From Modestobacter italicus (lineage in GTDB: Bacteria; Actinomycetota; Actinomycetes; Mycobacteriales; Geodermatophilaceae), in assembly GCF_000306785.1 (NCBI RefSeq), contig NC_017955.1:930001-994000 (forward strand): 64,000 nucleotides of DNA. Direction: 5' to 3'. Below are positions 17,503-26,599 of this stretch, piece after piece. Under the pieces are notes generated by a model, which saw only the letters and a program-made list of their open reading frames with translations, had not been told where the DNA came from and made no database searches. The position numbers and the translations under genes are program-made. The stretch's first letter is position 1. Each line of letters opens with the position of its first letter.

Positions 17503-18365
17503 GCCGGTCGACCGCCGCGCGCGCCAACCGGCGGGGCGATCCGGTCCCGTCCCCGGAGCCGCTGCCGGCGCCGGCGGTCGACAGCCACACCCACTTCGAC
17601 TTCGCCGTCGGCGGGGAGGACCGCCGGCCGGAGGACGCCGACGTCGACGCGGCCATCGACGCCGCGGTGGCGGTCGGCGTCCCGCGGCTGGTGCAGACCG
17701 GGGTGGACGTCGCCTCGTCGCAGTGGTCGGCCGCGCTGGCCGAGCGCCGTCCGGAGGTGCTCGCCGCCGTCGCGCTGCACCCGAACGACGCCGGGGCGGG
17801 TGCGGCGAGCGAGACGGCGCTGGCCGAGATCGACCGGCTCGCGGCGCTGCCGCGGGTGCGGGCGGTGGGGGAGACCGGCCTGGACCGGTACCGCACCGGC
17901 GAGGACGGCTGGGCGGCGCAGGAGGCGTCGTTCCGGGCGCACATCGACATCGCCAAGCGGCACGGGCTGGCGCTGCAGATCCACGACCGGGACGCGCACC
18001 AGGAGATCCTCCGGGTGCTGGAGGAGGAGGGGCCGCCGGAGCACGTCGTCTTCCACTGCTTCTCCGGCGACGCCGGCTTCGCCCGGCAGTGCATCGACCG
18101 GGGGTACGTGCTGTCGTTCGCCGGCACGCTGACCTTCGCGAACGCCGGCTACCTGCGGGAGGCCGCGGCCAGCACGCCGCTGGACCAGCTGCTCACCGAG
18201 ACCGACGCGCCGTTCCTCACGCCGATGCCGCACCGCGGGCGGCCGAACGCCGCCCGGCTCGTGCCGCTGACGGTGCGCGCCCTGGCGGAGGTCACCGGCA
18301 CCGACCTCGAGCAGCTCTGCGCCACCCTCTCCGCCACCGCCGAACGGGTCTTCGGCAGCTGGTGA
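17499..18365 (+). CDS. tatD: TatD-family metal-dependent deoxyribonuclease
   Basis: A 288-residue TIM-barrel hydrolase. The metal ligands are visible as DSHTHFDF (near residue 28), the Glu in [23 protein letters not shown] and [15 protein letters not shown]. TatD enzymes are 3'-5' DNA exonucleases acting in DNA repair. The GTG start overlaps the metG stop by four bases, so translation is coupled. The order metG-tatD-(one gene)-rpfB-rsmA-ispE matches mycobacteria except for the extra membrane protein gene after tatD. Confidence 0.93.
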   Translation: MSRSTAARANRRGDPVPSPEPLPAPAVDSHTHFDFAVGGEDRRPEDADVDAAIDAAVAVGVPRLVQTGVDVASSQWSAALAERRPEVLAAVALHPNDAGAGAASETALAEIDRLAALPRVRAVGETGLDRYRTGEDGWAAQEASFRAHIDIAKRHGLALQIHDRDAHQEILRVLEEEGPPEHVVFHCFSGDAGFARQCIDRGYVLSFAGTLTFANAGYLREAAASTPLDQLLTETDAPFLTPMPHRGRPNAARLVPLTVRALAEVTGTDLEQLCATLSATAERVFGSW

Positions 18366-18433
18366 CCAGCGGTCCCCGCGACGGGGGCCGCGGGCGGTAC
18401 CGCCTCGCCGGGGATCCGGGGCACACTGGGCGC

Positions 18434-19267
18434 GTGGGCCGCCTCATCGCCGTCGTGCTCTTCATCGCCCTGCTCGCGCCGGCCGGACTGCTGGCCCGGG
18501 CCTGGTCGCTGGCCTCCGGTCGCCGGGCGGTCGCGTCGGCCGCCGTGGAGTTCGTGCCGACCACGCCCCCGGCGACGGCCCAGCTGGCCCGGCAGGCCGC
18601 CCACGGCCGCCGGGTCCGCAAGCTCGGGTTCGCCCTCGGCGTGGCCCTGGTGGTGCTGTCGGTCGTCCTCTTCGCCGAGGCGTCGGTCTTCCTGTGGGTG
18701 CCCGCCCTGGCCGTCGGCCTGCTCGCCGGCGTGCTGCTGGCCGAGGCGACCCGCCCGCGGGCCCGCTGGGCGCTCAGCGACCCGCCCCGCCGACCCCGCC
18801 GCGGGGAGCAGATCTCGCCGGGGCTGCTGTGGACCATGCGCGGCACCGTCGCGGGCGACGTCCTCGCGGCGCTGTGGCTGGCCGACGACCTGGGCACCGC
18901 ACCGACCGTGATCGCCCTGGCGGTGCCGCTGGCCGGGTGGCTGCTCGCCGAGGCCGCGCTGCTGCGGGTGCTGGCGCGCCCGCTGCCCGCCGAGGGGGCC
19001 GACGTGCCGATCGACGAGGCGCTGCGCACCTGGACCGCTCACCTGGTGGTCGCCGCGGCGACGGTGCTGTCGGTCCTGCCGCTCGGCGCGCTGCTGCTGC
19101 GCGCGGCGATCGACCTCGACGACCGCATCGCCGGCGACGGGGCCGGGCTGCTCCCGGTCGCCCTGGTCGCCGGCGGCTTCACCGCGATCCTGGCCGGGTT
19201 GGTGGTCGCCGGCTTCCTGGTCACCTGGCTGCGCCCGGTGCAGCAGACCTCGCACGCGCTGGCCTGA
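18434..19267 (+). CDS. Hypothetical integral membrane protein
   Basis: A 277-residue protein with about six hydrophobic segments: residues 1-22, ~60-80, ~83-102, ~150-170, ~205-228 and ~245-270. I recognise no family. An N-terminal signal-anchor-like helix is followed by a ~35-residue loop, then two helix pairs and a C-terminal pair. CACACT followed by six bases precedes the GTG at 18434, the same leaderless pattern as at metG. It sits between tatD and rpfB, where mycobacteria have no gene. Confidence 0.7.
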   Translation: MGRLIAVVLFIALLAPAGLLARAWSLASGRRAVASAAVEFVPTTPPATAQLARQAAHGRRVRKLGFALGVALVVLSVVLFAEASVFLWVPALAVGLLAGVLLAEATRPRARWALSDPPRRPRRGEQISPGLLWTMRGTVAGDVLAALWLADDLGTAPTVIALAVPLAGWLLAEAALLRVLARPLPAEGADVPIDEALRTWTAHLVVAAATVLSVLPLGALLLRAAIDLDDRIAGDGAGLLPVALVAGGFTAILAGLVVAGFLVTWLRPVQQTSHALA

Positions 19268-19424
19268 GGTGGCCCGGTACCCAGCTCGTCCCAAGATCAT
19301 CGTGTGGGCTTCCCCACGTGGTCACCCGGTGGTCTGAGCGTCCAGCACGGCGTGTGCCTCACGGTGCGTGTCGGCGCGCCTCCAGAGCGACTGGTCGACA
19401 TGGTGGTTTCTTGATCAGGCACCG

Positions 19425-19451
19425 TTGTCTTCCGAAGGCGTTCGTTATCGT
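19425..19451 (+). promoter_or_regulatory. rpfB promoter candidate
   Basis: TTGTCT (19425-19430) and TATCGT (19446-19451) with a 15-base spacer form a sigma-70-like promoter. Transcription from about 19458 would give rpfB a ~170-base leader. Confidence 0.45.
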
Positions 19452-19457
19452 GTCGTG

Positions 19458-19625
19458 ACCGACCAGCCGGGGTGGGGAACACCTGGGCGACCGGTCCGCC
19501 GGTCCGGAGAACTCCCGGACCCGGACCACCGTCGGGCCGTGCGATGCCGGGCGCCACCTCGGGTGGGGTCCCGCTGGCTGCTGCCCGCGTTCCCCTGCCC
19601 GGGTCCAGTGACCCGTGGATGTGTT
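19458..19625 (+). promoter_or_regulatory. Structured rpfB leader, possible riboswitch
   Basis: The leader can form a strong helix between 19493-19507 and 19515-19527 (GGTCCGCCGGTCCGG against CCGGACCCGGACC) and a small CCACC/GGTGG hairpin further on. Segments such as GGGGAACACC and CCCGCTGGCTGCTGCCCG loosely recall conserved parts of ydaO-type c-di-AMP riboswitches, which control rpf genes in other actinobacteria. I could not fit the full consensus, so the riboswitch reading is tentative. The rest of the 358-base gap (19268-19424) shows nothing I can name. Confidence 0.3.
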
Positions 19626-20729
19626 GTGCGCCGATCCGTGAAGCTCAGTCTCCTCGCCCTGGTCCTGCTGGGCCTGGTGGGCGGTTCTGCCGCCTGGTTC
19701 CTCGCCCAGAAGACGGTGACGATCACCGTCGACGGCCAGGCGCGCGAGGTCACCACCTACGCCGACACGGCGGGTGAGGTGCTGGCCGACGAGGGGCTGG
19801 AGCTCGCGTCGCACGACGTCGTCCTGCCCGCCCAGGACGCCGCCGTCGACGACGGCGACACCATCGTGCTCAACCGTGCGCGGCCGCTGTCGCTGACCGT
19901 CGACGGCGTGCGCAGCCAGGTCTACACGACCGCGCTGTCGGTCGACGGCGCGCTCGACGAGCTCGGCTACCGCGCGGAGAACCTGGTCCTGTCGGCCAGC
20001 CGCAGCGAGCGCCTCCCGCTGGACGGCATGGACCTCTCGATCGCCACCGCCAAGGACGTCACCCTCGTCGCCGACGGCCGGCAGCAGGTGGTCACCACCA
20101 CCGCGCAGACCGCCGGCGAGCTGCTGGCCGAGCAGGGCATCACCCTCTCGCCGACCGACCGCACCTCGCTCTACCCGGCCCAGCCGCTGCTGGACGCGAT
20201 GGTGCTGCGGGTGACCCGGGTGCAGGTCGAGGACGTCACCGAGGTGCAGCCGGTGGACTACGCCACCGTCGAGACCGACGACCCCGAGGCCTACGAGGGC
20301 GACCGCACGGTCACCCAGGAGGGCGTCGAGGGCGAGCAGACCGTCACCTGGCGGGTCACCCGCACCGACGGCGTCCAGACCGGCCGCGAGCAGGTCGGCG
20401 TCGCCGTCACCACGCCGCCGGTCGACGAGCTGGTCAGCGTGGGCACCAAGGAGCAGCCGGTCGCCGCCGCCAGCACCGCGGTGGTCTCGGCCGACGGCCT
20501 GAACTGGGCCGCGCTGGCCCAGTGCGAGTCCGGCGGCCGGCCGAACGCGGTCAGCGCCAGCGGCACCTACCGCGGCATGTACCAGTTCTCCCGGGCCACC
20601 TGGGCCGGCGTGGGTGGCACCGGTGACCCGGCCGCCGCCTCCGTGGCCGAGCAGACGATGCGTGCGCAGATGCTCTACGCGCGCAGTGGTGCCGGCCAGT
20701 GGGGCTGCGGCAGCCACCTCTTCGACTGA
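19626..20729 (+). CDS. rpfB: Resuscitation-promoting factor RpfB
   Basis: A 367-residue secreted or anchored peptidoglycan hydrolase. An N-terminal helix (residues ~6-24) is followed by three DUF348 repeats (~28-90, ~91-150, ~151-205; each begins with a VTLVVDGxxxxVTT-like strand), a G5 domain (~207-285), and the Rpf lysozyme-like domain (~293-367) with the catalytic Glu in AQCESGG and the closing [12 protein letters not shown]. The enzyme cleaves glycan strands to wake dormant cells and remodel walls. I chose GTG 19626, giving [11 protein letters not shown]; a GTG at 19608 adds six residues. It overlaps the rsmA gene. Confidence 0.93.
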   Translation: MRRSVKLSLLALVLLGLVGGSAAWFLAQKTVTITVDGQAREVTTYADTAGEVLADEGLELASHDVVLPAQDAAVDDGDTIVLNRARPLSLTVDGVRSQVYTTALSVDGALDELGYRAENLVLSASRSERLPLDGMDLSIATAKDVTLVADGRQQVVTTTAQTAGELLAEQGITLSPTDRTSLYPAQPLLDAMVLRVTRVQVEDVTEVQPVDYATVETDDPEAYEGDRTVTQEGVEGEQTVTWRVTRTDGVQTGREQVGVAVTTPPVDELVSVGTKEQPVAAASTAVVSADGLNWAALAQCESGGRPNAVSASGTYRGMYQFSRATWAGVGGTGDPAAASVAEQTMRAQMLYARSGAGQWGCGSHLFD

Positions 20730-21613
20730 GCGACGAACTGAGCACCGACCCCGAGCACGGCGACGGCCTGCTGGGCCCGGCCGCGATCCGCGACCTGGCC
20801 CAGCAGCTCGAGCTGCGACCGACCAAGACCCTCGGCCAGAACTTCCTGCACGACGCCAACACCATCCGGCGGATCGTGCGCACCGCCGACCTCGGCCCGG
20901 ACGACGTCGTCTGCGAGGTCGGCCCGGGGCTGGGCTCGCTGACCCTCGGTCTGCTGCCGGCCTGCGCGCACGTCACCGCCGTGGAGATCGACCCGATGCT
21001 GGCCGAGCAGCTGCCGCGGACGGTCGCCGACCGGCTGCCCCGGTACGCCGACCGGCTGACCGTGGTGACCGCGGACGCGCTGCGGGTCACCGAGCTGCCC
21101 GGACCGCCGCCCACCGCGCTGGTGGCGAACCTGCCGTACAACATCGCCGTCCCGGTGCTGCTGCACCTGCTGGAGCTGCTGCCCTCGCTGCGCAGCGCGC
21201 TGGTGCTGGTGCAGGCGGAGGTGGCCGACCGGCTCGCCGCCGGGCCGGGGACGCCGTCCTACGGCGTGCCGAGCGTGAAGGCGGCCTGGTACGCCGACGT
21301 GCGCCGGGCCGGCAACGTCCCCCGGCCGGTGTTCTGGCCGGTGCCCAACGTCGACTCCGGGCTGGTCGCGCTCACCCGGCGGCCGTCGCCGCCCGGGGAC
21401 CGGGCCGCCACCTTCGCCGCCGTCGACGCCGCCTTCGCCACCCGGCGCAAGGGGCTGCGCGCGGCGCTGGCGCGCTGGGCGGGGAGCCCCGCGGCGGCCG
21501 AGGTCCGGCTGCGCGCGGCCGGCATCGACCCCACCACCCGGGGCGAGCAGCTCTCGGTGACCGACTTCGCCCGGCTGGCCGCCACCGCCCCCGTGCCCGA
21601 CGGGGGGCGGTAG
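20699..21613 (+). CDS. rsmA: 16S rRNA dimethyladenosine transferase (KsgA)
   Basis: A 304-residue SAM-dependent enzyme dimethylating A1518/A1519 of 16S rRNA. Motifs: [11 protein letters not shown], the SAM loop [10 protein letters not shown], and the catalytic [25 protein letters not shown] and the [10 protein letters not shown] region are typical of the C-terminal domain. The only usual start before the conserved part is the GTG at 20699, which overlaps rpfB by 31 bases; CTG codons at 20725 and 20737 would give less overlap. It lies between rpfB and ispE as in other actinobacteria. Confidence 0.93.
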   Translation: MGLRQPPLRLSDELSTDPEHGDGLLGPAAIRDLAQQLELRPTKTLGQNFLHDANTIRRIVRTADLGPDDVVCEVGPGLGSLTLGLLPACAHVTAVEIDPMLAEQLPRTVADRLPRYADRLTVVTADALRVTELPGPPPTALVANLPYNIAVPVLLHLLELLPSLRSALVLVQAEVADRLAAGPGTPSYGVPSVKAAWYADVRRAGNVPRPVFWPVPNVDSGLVALTRRPSPPGDRAATFAAVDAAFATRRKGLRAALARWAGSPAAAEVRLRAAGIDPTTRGEQLSVTDFARLAATAPVPDGGR

Positions 21614-21645
21614 CGCGTGCGTCGACCGGCAGGCAGGGTGGCCCG

Positions 21646-22614
21646 GTGAGGAACGCGACGTCCGGTGGACCCGGCAGGCTGGCCGGCAACGGCGCCGTCG
21701 CCGCGCGGGCACCGGCGAAGGTCAACGTGCACCTGGGCGTCGGGAAGCTGCGCCCGGACGGCTACCACGAGCTGCAGACGGTGTACCTCGCCGTCTCGCT
21801 GTTCGACACGGTCACCGTGCGGCGCGCCGAGGGGCTCTCGCTCACCGTCCGCGGTGAGGGTGCCGGCGACGGCCGCGGCCCGTCGAGCGTGCCGCTGGAC
21901 CGGCGGAACCTGGTCTGGCAGGCCGCGGAGCTGCTGGCCCGGCACGCGGGCATCTCGGCCGACGCGGACCTGGAGATCGACAAGACGATCCCGGCCGCCG
22001 CCGGGCTGGCCGGGGGCAGCGCGGACGCCGCCGCGGCGCTGGTCGCCCTGGACGCCCTCTGGGGCACCCGGGCCACCCGCGGCGACCTCGCCACGCTCGC
22101 CGCGCAGCTGGGCAGCGACGTGCCGTTCAGCCTGCTCGGCGGGGTCGCCCTGGGCACCCACCGCGGCGAGCGGTTGTCCCCGGTGCTGGCCCGCCGGCGG
22201 TGGGACTGGGTGCTGGGCATCGCCGGGGACGGGTTGTCGACCCCGGCCGTCTACGCCGAGCTCGACGAGATGCGGGCGGCCGGGACGCTGCCCGACGGTG
22301 CGGAGCTGGCCTCGACCGAGCCGGTCATCGCCGCGCTGCGCAGCGGACCGACGCAGGCGCTGGCGGCCGCGCTCAGCAACGACCTGCAGCCCCCGGCGAT
22401 CCGGCTGCGCCCGGAGCTGCGCCGGGCGCTGCGGGCCACCTCGGACGCCGGTGCGCGCGCCGCGCTGGTCAGCGGGTCGGGGCCGACCGTGGCCGGGCTG
22501 GCCGACGACGAGGACACCGCCGTGCGGCTGGCCGCCGAGCTCGCCGGCGCCGGCGTCTTCCGGACGGTCCGTGCGGTGCACGGGCCGGTGCACGGGGCCC
22601 GGCTCGTCGGCTGA
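21646..22614 (+). CDS. ispE: 4-diphosphocytidyl-2-C-methyl-D-erythritol kinase
   Basis: A 322-residue GHMP kinase of the MEP isoprenoid pathway, phosphorylating CDP-methylerythritol at the 2-hydroxyl. RAPAKVNVHLGVG near residue 25 is the N-terminal motif. The ATP loop IPAAAGLAGGSADAAAAL is near residue 122, and SGSGPTVAGL is the C-terminal glycine-rich motif. GTG 21646 is used, 32 bases after rsmA. The last 20 residues are longer than usual but follow the family fold. Confidence 0.94.
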   Translation: MRNATSGGPGRLAGNGAVAARAPAKVNVHLGVGKLRPDGYHELQTVYLAVSLFDTVTVRRAEGLSLTVRGEGAGDGRGPSSVPLDRRNLVWQAAELLARHAGISADADLEIDKTIPAAAGLAGGSADAAAALVALDALWGTRATRGDLATLAAQLGSDVPFSLLGGVALGTHRGERLSPVLARRRWDWVLGIAGDGLSTPAVYAELDEMRAAGTLPDGAELASTEPVIAALRSGPTQALAAALSNDLQPPAIRLRPELRRALRATSDAGARAALVSGSGPTVAGLADDEDTAVRLAAELAGAGVFRTVRAVHGPVHGARLVG

Positions 22615-22709
22615 ACCCCGGACCGGCGCCGGCCGTGACCCACGGGGCGCGAGGGGCGGCCGGCCCGCCCGCGACCGGAGTGCTGGGTGCCCGGACCGGG
22701 ACCCGGCCC

Positions 22710-22715
22710 TAGGCT
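22710..22715 (+). promoter_or_regulatory. -10 box before tRNA-Gln
   Basis: TAGGCT (TANNNT), 84 bases before the tRNA. The same hexamer precedes eno. It may drive tRNA-Gln and read into glmU. Confidence 0.4.
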
Positions 22716-22799
22716 CACGGGCGGGGCACCGGTGGTCCACCGGCGTCCCGCGCCGTCGCACCGCCGGTGCGCGACCGCTCCGTGCGGCCCGCCCGGCGA

Positions 22800-22872
22800 T
22801 GGGGGATGGGGTAATCGGCAGCCCGCCGGCCTTTGGAGCCGGGAAGTCTCGGTTCGAGTCCGAGTCCCCCAG
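22800..22872 (+). tRNA. tRNA-Gln(TTG)
   Basis: Acceptor TGGGGGA/TCCCCCA, anticodon stem CCGGC/GCCGG, loop CTTTGGA with anticodon TTG at 22833-22835, T-stem CTCGG/CCGAG. The discriminator is G, and the next three bases are CCA, so the 3' end may be encoded. Upstream of glmU as in other actinobacteria. Confidence 0.96.
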
Positions 22873-22945
22873 CCAGTCCGCGCCGCCGGCCCGCCGTGGC
22901 CGGTGCCCCGCCGCGTCCGCACCACCCGCCACCGCGAGGAGAACC

Positions 22946-24496
22946 GTGAGCCTGCCCCAGACCCCGCCCACCGCCGGCCCCGGCGGCGACGTCGGCGCCG
23001 TCGTCGTCCTCGCCGCCGGCCAGGGCACCCGGATGCGCTCGGCCACCCCCAAGGTGCTGCACCGGCTCGGTGGCCGGTCGATGCTCGGGCACGTGCTGGC
23101 CGCGGCCGCCCCGCTGGGCGCCGCCCGCACCGTCGTCGTCGTCGGCTCCGGCCGGGAGATGGTGACCGAGCACCTGGCGGACGTCGCGCCGGAGGCCGCC
23201 GCCGTCGTCCAGGAGCAGCAGCTCGGCTCCGGGCACGCCGCGGCGGTCGCGCTCGACGCCCTCGGCGAGGTCTCCGGCGCGGTGCTCATCGTCAACGGCG
23301 ACGCCCCGCTGCTGCGCGCCGAGACGCTCAGCACGCTGGTGCAGGCCCACCGGGACGCCGGCGCGGCACTCACCGTGCTCACCGCCGAGGTCGCCGACCC
23401 GACCGGGCTGGGCAGGATCGTCCGGGACGGCGACGGCGGCGTGCGGGCCATCGTCGAGGAGCGGGACGCCGACCCCGCCACCCGCGCCATCGCCGAGGTC
23501 AACGCCGGCGTCTACGTCGGGGACGCCGCCGCCGTGCGGGAGGCGCTCAGCCGGGTCGGCGCCGCGAACGACCAGGGCGAGATCTACCTGACCGACGTCC
23601 TCGGGCTGCTTGTCTCCGACGGGCGCCCGGTGGGCGGCCACCGCGCGGACGACGCCGCCGACACGCTGGGCTGCAACGACCAGCGCGAGCTCGCCGACCG
23701 GCGCCGCACGCTCAACGACCGGGTGCTCGACCGGCTGATGCGCGCCGGCGTGGTGGTCGTCGACCCGATGACCACCTGGGTCGACGTCACCGCCGACGTC
23801 GCGGCCGAGGCCGTGCTGCAGCCGGGCACCCAGCTGCTCGGCGCCACGACCGTCGGCGCCGGCGCGGTGGTCGGGCCGGACACCACGCTGCTGGACACCG
23901 AGGTCGGCGAGGGCGCCTCGGTCGTCCGCTCGCACGTCACCCTGTCGGTGGTCGGCCCCGCCGCCAGCGTCGGCCCGTTCAGCTACCTGCGCCCGGGCAC
24001 CGAGCTGGCCCGCGCCGCGAAGGTGGGCGCCTTCGTCGAGACCAAGAACGTCCAGGTCGGTGAGGGCTCCAAGGTGCCGCACCTGTCCTACGTCGGGGAC
24101 GCCACCATCGGGCGGGGGTCGAACGTGGGCGCGGCGACGGTGTTCGTCAACTACGACGGCGTCGCCAAGCACCGCACCGAGATCGGCGACCACGTGCGGA
24201 TCGGCTCGGACACGATGCTCGTGGCTCCGCTCACCGTGGGCGACGGCGCGTACACCGCCGCCGGGTCGGTGATCACCGAGGACGTGCCGCCCGGCGCGAT
24301 GGCCGTCGCCCGGGCGCACCAGCGCAATGTGGCAGGCTGGGTGAGCCGACGGCGTCCGGGGACGCCCTCGGCAGAGGCCGCCGCGGCGGCCGGTGGTGCA
24401 CCGGCCGACGACGCAGCGGACACTCGACCTGCACAGTCCGAGGGTGGCCGCCACGCGGCCACCGCGGGGGACGACGACCACCAGGGACGGCGATGA
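22946..24496 (+). CDS. glmU: Bifunctional UDP-GlcNAc pyrophosphorylase / GlcN-1-P acetyltransferase
   Basis: A 516-residue enzyme making UDP-GlcNAc for peptidoglycan. The N-terminal uridyltransferase has LAAGQGTRMRSATPKVLH (residues ~18-35), the QQLGSGHAAAV block and VNGDAPLL. The C-terminal left-handed beta-helix acetyltransferase holds YLRPGT, ETKNVQVG, HLSYVGDA and FVNYDGVAKHRT. The last ~55 residues are a low-complexity, acidic, Ala/Gly/His-rich tail longer than in enterobacterial GlmU, as in mycobacteria. The GTG at 22946 has GAGGA five bases upstream. The stop overlaps the prs start (ATGA). Confidence 0.96.
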   Translation: MSLPQTPPTAGPGGDVGAVVVLAAGQGTRMRSATPKVLHRLGGRSMLGHVLAAAAPLGAARTVVVVGSGREMVTEHLADVAPEAAAVVQEQQLGSGHAAAVALDALGEVSGAVLIVNGDAPLLRAETLSTLVQAHRDAGAALTVLTAEVADPTGLGRIVRDGDGGVRAIVEERDADPATRAIAEVNAGVYVGDAAAVREALSRVGAANDQGEIYLTDVLGLLVSDGRPVGGHRADDAADTLGCNDQRELADRRRTLNDRVLDRLMRAGVVVVDPMTTWVDVTADVAAEAVLQPGTQLLGATTVGAGAVVGPDTTLLDTEVGEGASVVRSHVTLSVVGPAASVGPFSYLRPGTELARAAKVGAFVETKNVQVGEGSKVPHLSYVGDATIGRGSNVGAATVFVNYDGVAKHRTEIGDHVRIGSDTMLVAPLTVGDGAYTAAGSVITEDVPPGAMAVARAHQRNVAGWVSRRRPGTPSAEAAAAAGGAPADDAADTRPAQSEGGRHAATAGDDDHQGRR

Positions 24497-25473
24497 GCGC
24501 GATCCGGCAGACCACCAACAAGAGCCTGATGCTCTTCTCGGGGCGGGCCTACCCCGAGCTGACCACGGAGATCGCCGGTCACCTGGGGGTGACCCCGACC
24601 CCGACCGCCTCCTACGAGTTCGCCAACGGTGAGCTCTTCGTGCGGTTCGAGGAGTCGGTGCGCGGCTGCGACGCCTTCGTCGTGCAGAGCCACACCGCAC
24701 CGATCAACACCTGGCTCATGGAGCAGCTGATCATGGTCGACGCGCTCAAGCGCGCCTCGGCCAAGCGGATCACCGTCGTCGCACCGTTCTTCCCCTACGC
24801 CCGGCAGGACAAGAAGCACCGCGGCCGGGAGCCGATCTCCGCCCGGCTCGTCGCCGACATGTTCAAGACCGCGGGCGCCGACCGGCTGATGGCCGTCGAC
24901 CTGCACACCGCGCAGATCCAGGGCTTCTTCGACGGCCCGGTCGACCACCTCTTCGCGATGGACCTGCTCATCGAGGACGTCAAGAAGAAGTGGGGCGACC
25001 GCGACCTCACCGTCGTCTCGCCGGACTCCGGCCGCGTCCGGGTCTCCGAGCGGTGGAGCGACAAGCTCGGCGGCACGCCGCTGGCTTTCATCCACAAGAC
25101 GCGGGACGTCACCCGCCCCAACGAGGTCGTCGCCAACCGCGTCGTCGGTGAGGTCGAGGGCCGGGTCTGCATCCTGGTCGACGACATGATCGACACCGGC
25201 GGCACCATCGTGAAAGCCGCCGACACCCTCTTCGCCGCCGGCGCCGCCGACGTGATCATCGCCGCCACCCACGGCGTGCTCTCCGGCCCGGCGATCGACC
25301 GGCTCAAGAACAGCCGGGTCAGCGAGGTGCTCGTCACCAACACGCTGCCGATCGAGCCGGCCCGCCAGTTCGACAAGCTGACCGTGCTGTCGATCGCCCC
25401 GCTGCTCGCCCGGGCCATCAAGGCAGTGTTCGAGGACGGCTCGGTGACGAGCTTGTTCGACGGGGCTTCGTAG
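24493..25473 (+). CDS. prs: Ribose-phosphate pyrophosphokinase
   Basis: A 326-residue PRPP synthetase transferring pyrophosphate from ATP to ribose-5-phosphate, feeding nucleotide, His and Trp synthesis and the decaprenyl-phosphoryl-ribose pathway. Motifs: YEFANGELFVRFEESVRGCD, the ATP flexible loop PYARQDKKHRGREPI, AVDLHTAQIQGFF, and the PRPP loop VDDMIDTGGTI (near residue 232). The ATG overlaps the glmU stop by four bases. No terminator is obvious directly after the stop, but a long GC-rich gap follows. Confidence 0.97.
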   Translation: MSAIRQTTNKSLMLFSGRAYPELTTEIAGHLGVTPTPTASYEFANGELFVRFEESVRGCDAFVVQSHTAPINTWLMEQLIMVDALKRASAKRITVVAPFFPYARQDKKHRGREPISARLVADMFKTAGADRLMAVDLHTAQIQGFFDGPVDHLFAMDLLIEDVKKKWGDRDLTVVSPDSGRVRVSERWSDKLGGTPLAFIHKTRDVTRPNEVVANRVVGEVEGRVCILVDDMIDTGGTIVKAADTLFAAGAADVIIAATHGVLSGPAIDRLKNSRVSEVLVTNTLPIEPARQFDKLTVLSIAPLLARAIKAVFEDGSVTSLFDGAS

Positions 25474-25898
25474 GACTGTCGCCCTTCGGGCTTCCACCGC
25501 GGCCAGGAGCCGTTCCCCAGCTGCGTTGAGCCGTTGGTGCGGCGTCGTCAGGGACCCTCCGGGCCCCGTGACGGCGCCGCCGGCCCGGGCTGCGGTCCCG
25601 GGCGGGAGCCTCCGGCCCCGCGCCCGGTCCCGCAGACGCCCCTCCGGGGCGGCGGCCCGGGTCCCTCATGGTCCTGCCGTGCTCTCGCGCGCTGAAGCAC
25701 CGCGCTTTCTGGCGCGAAAGCGCGGTGCTTTGTCGCGCGAAAGCGCGGTGGGGGTGTCGTGTAACCTCTCTTGTGCTGCCCGGCGAGGGAGGCGGTTCGT
25801 CCGCGCTCCGTGATCGACGTGCGTCTGCCCTCCAGGGTGTGCCGCGCTCGTGCGCCGGCCGCACAGACCCGATCCACCCTGTTGAGGAGCACACCACC
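25474..25898. repeat. GC-rich intergenic region with AAGC..GCTT hairpin
   Basis: A 425-base gap between prs and rplY. The first ~200 bases hold several imperfect GC-rich inverted repeats around CCTCCGGGGCC-like text. At 25695-25730 is a perfect 15-bp hairpin (AAGCACCGCGCTTTC/GAAAGCGCGGTGCTT, 6-base loop). Its right arm core GCGCGAAAGCGCGGTG is repeated directly at 25735-25750. TAACCT at 25761-25766 is a -10 candidate for rplY. Short open frames here look spurious. Confidence 0.6.
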
Positions 25899-26591
25899 GT
25901 GGCTGACTTCCGCCTCGTCGCCGAGCCCCGCACCGAGTTCGGCAAGGGCAGCGCCCGCCGGACCCGCCGGGCCGGGCGCGTCCCCGCCGTCATGTACGGG
26001 CACGGCCAGGACGTCGTCCACCTGTCCCTGCCGGCCCGCGAGTTCGCCGCCGCGCTGCGCAACGGTGGCACCAACGTGCTGCTGACCGTCGTCCTGGACG
26101 GCAAGGAGCAGCTGGCGCTGACCAAGGCCGTGCAGCGCGACCCGCTGACCCGCGTCCACGAGCACGTCGACCTGCTGGTCGTCCGCCGCGGCGAGCTGAC
26201 CACCGTCGACGTCCCGGTGATCATCGTCGGTGACCCCGCGCCGGACACGATCAGCAACCACCAGCTGAACACCGTCTCGCTCGAGGCCGACGCCACCAAC
26301 CTGCCCGAGTCGATCGAGGTCGACATCACCGGCCGCACCGCGGGCAACGGCATCACCGCCGGCGAGCTGCCGCTGCCGGCCGGCGCCACCCTGCTCACCG
26401 ACCCCGAGGCGCTGGTCATCGGCTTCCTCGGCGCGCCGACCGCTGCGCAGCTCGAGGAGGAGCTCGCCGAGGCCGAGGCCGAGGCCGGCATCGAGCGCGA
26501 CGAGTCCGACGCCGACGGCGACGTCGTGGGCGAGCCCTCCGACCAGGGCGGCGGCGAGTCCATCGAGGCCGCCGACTCCGACGAGTCCTGA
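25899..26591 (+). CDS. rplY: 50S ribosomal protein L25/general stress protein Ctc
   Basis: A 230-residue L25 of the long CTC type, binding 5S rRNA. The L25 domain spans residues ~3-92 (FGKGSARRTRRAGRVPAVMYG near the start). The TL5-type C-terminal beta domain covers ~95-185 (HQLNTVSLEADATNLPESIEV). A ~40-residue acidic tail (Glu/Asp/Ala/Gly) follows, normal in actinobacteria. The GTG at 25899 has GAGGAG eleven bases upstream. It is followed by pth, as in mycobacteria. Confidence 0.95.
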   Translation: MADFRLVAEPRTEFGKGSARRTRRAGRVPAVMYGHGQDVVHLSLPAREFAAALRNGGTNVLLTVVLDGKEQLALTKAVQRDPLTRVHEHVDLLVVRRGELTTVDVPVIIVGDPAPDTISNHQLNTVSLEADATNLPESIEVDITGRTAGNGITAGELPLPAGATLLTDPEALVIGFLGAPTAAQLEEELAEAEAEAGIERDESDADGDVVGEPSDQGGGESIEAADSDES

Positions 26592-26599
26592 GCGGACCG

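Noticed and set aside
25526-25813. A 95-residue frame in the prs-rplY gap
   Set aside because: It is made of the GC-rich inverted repeats and the AAGC hairpin; no ribosome site, no similarity.
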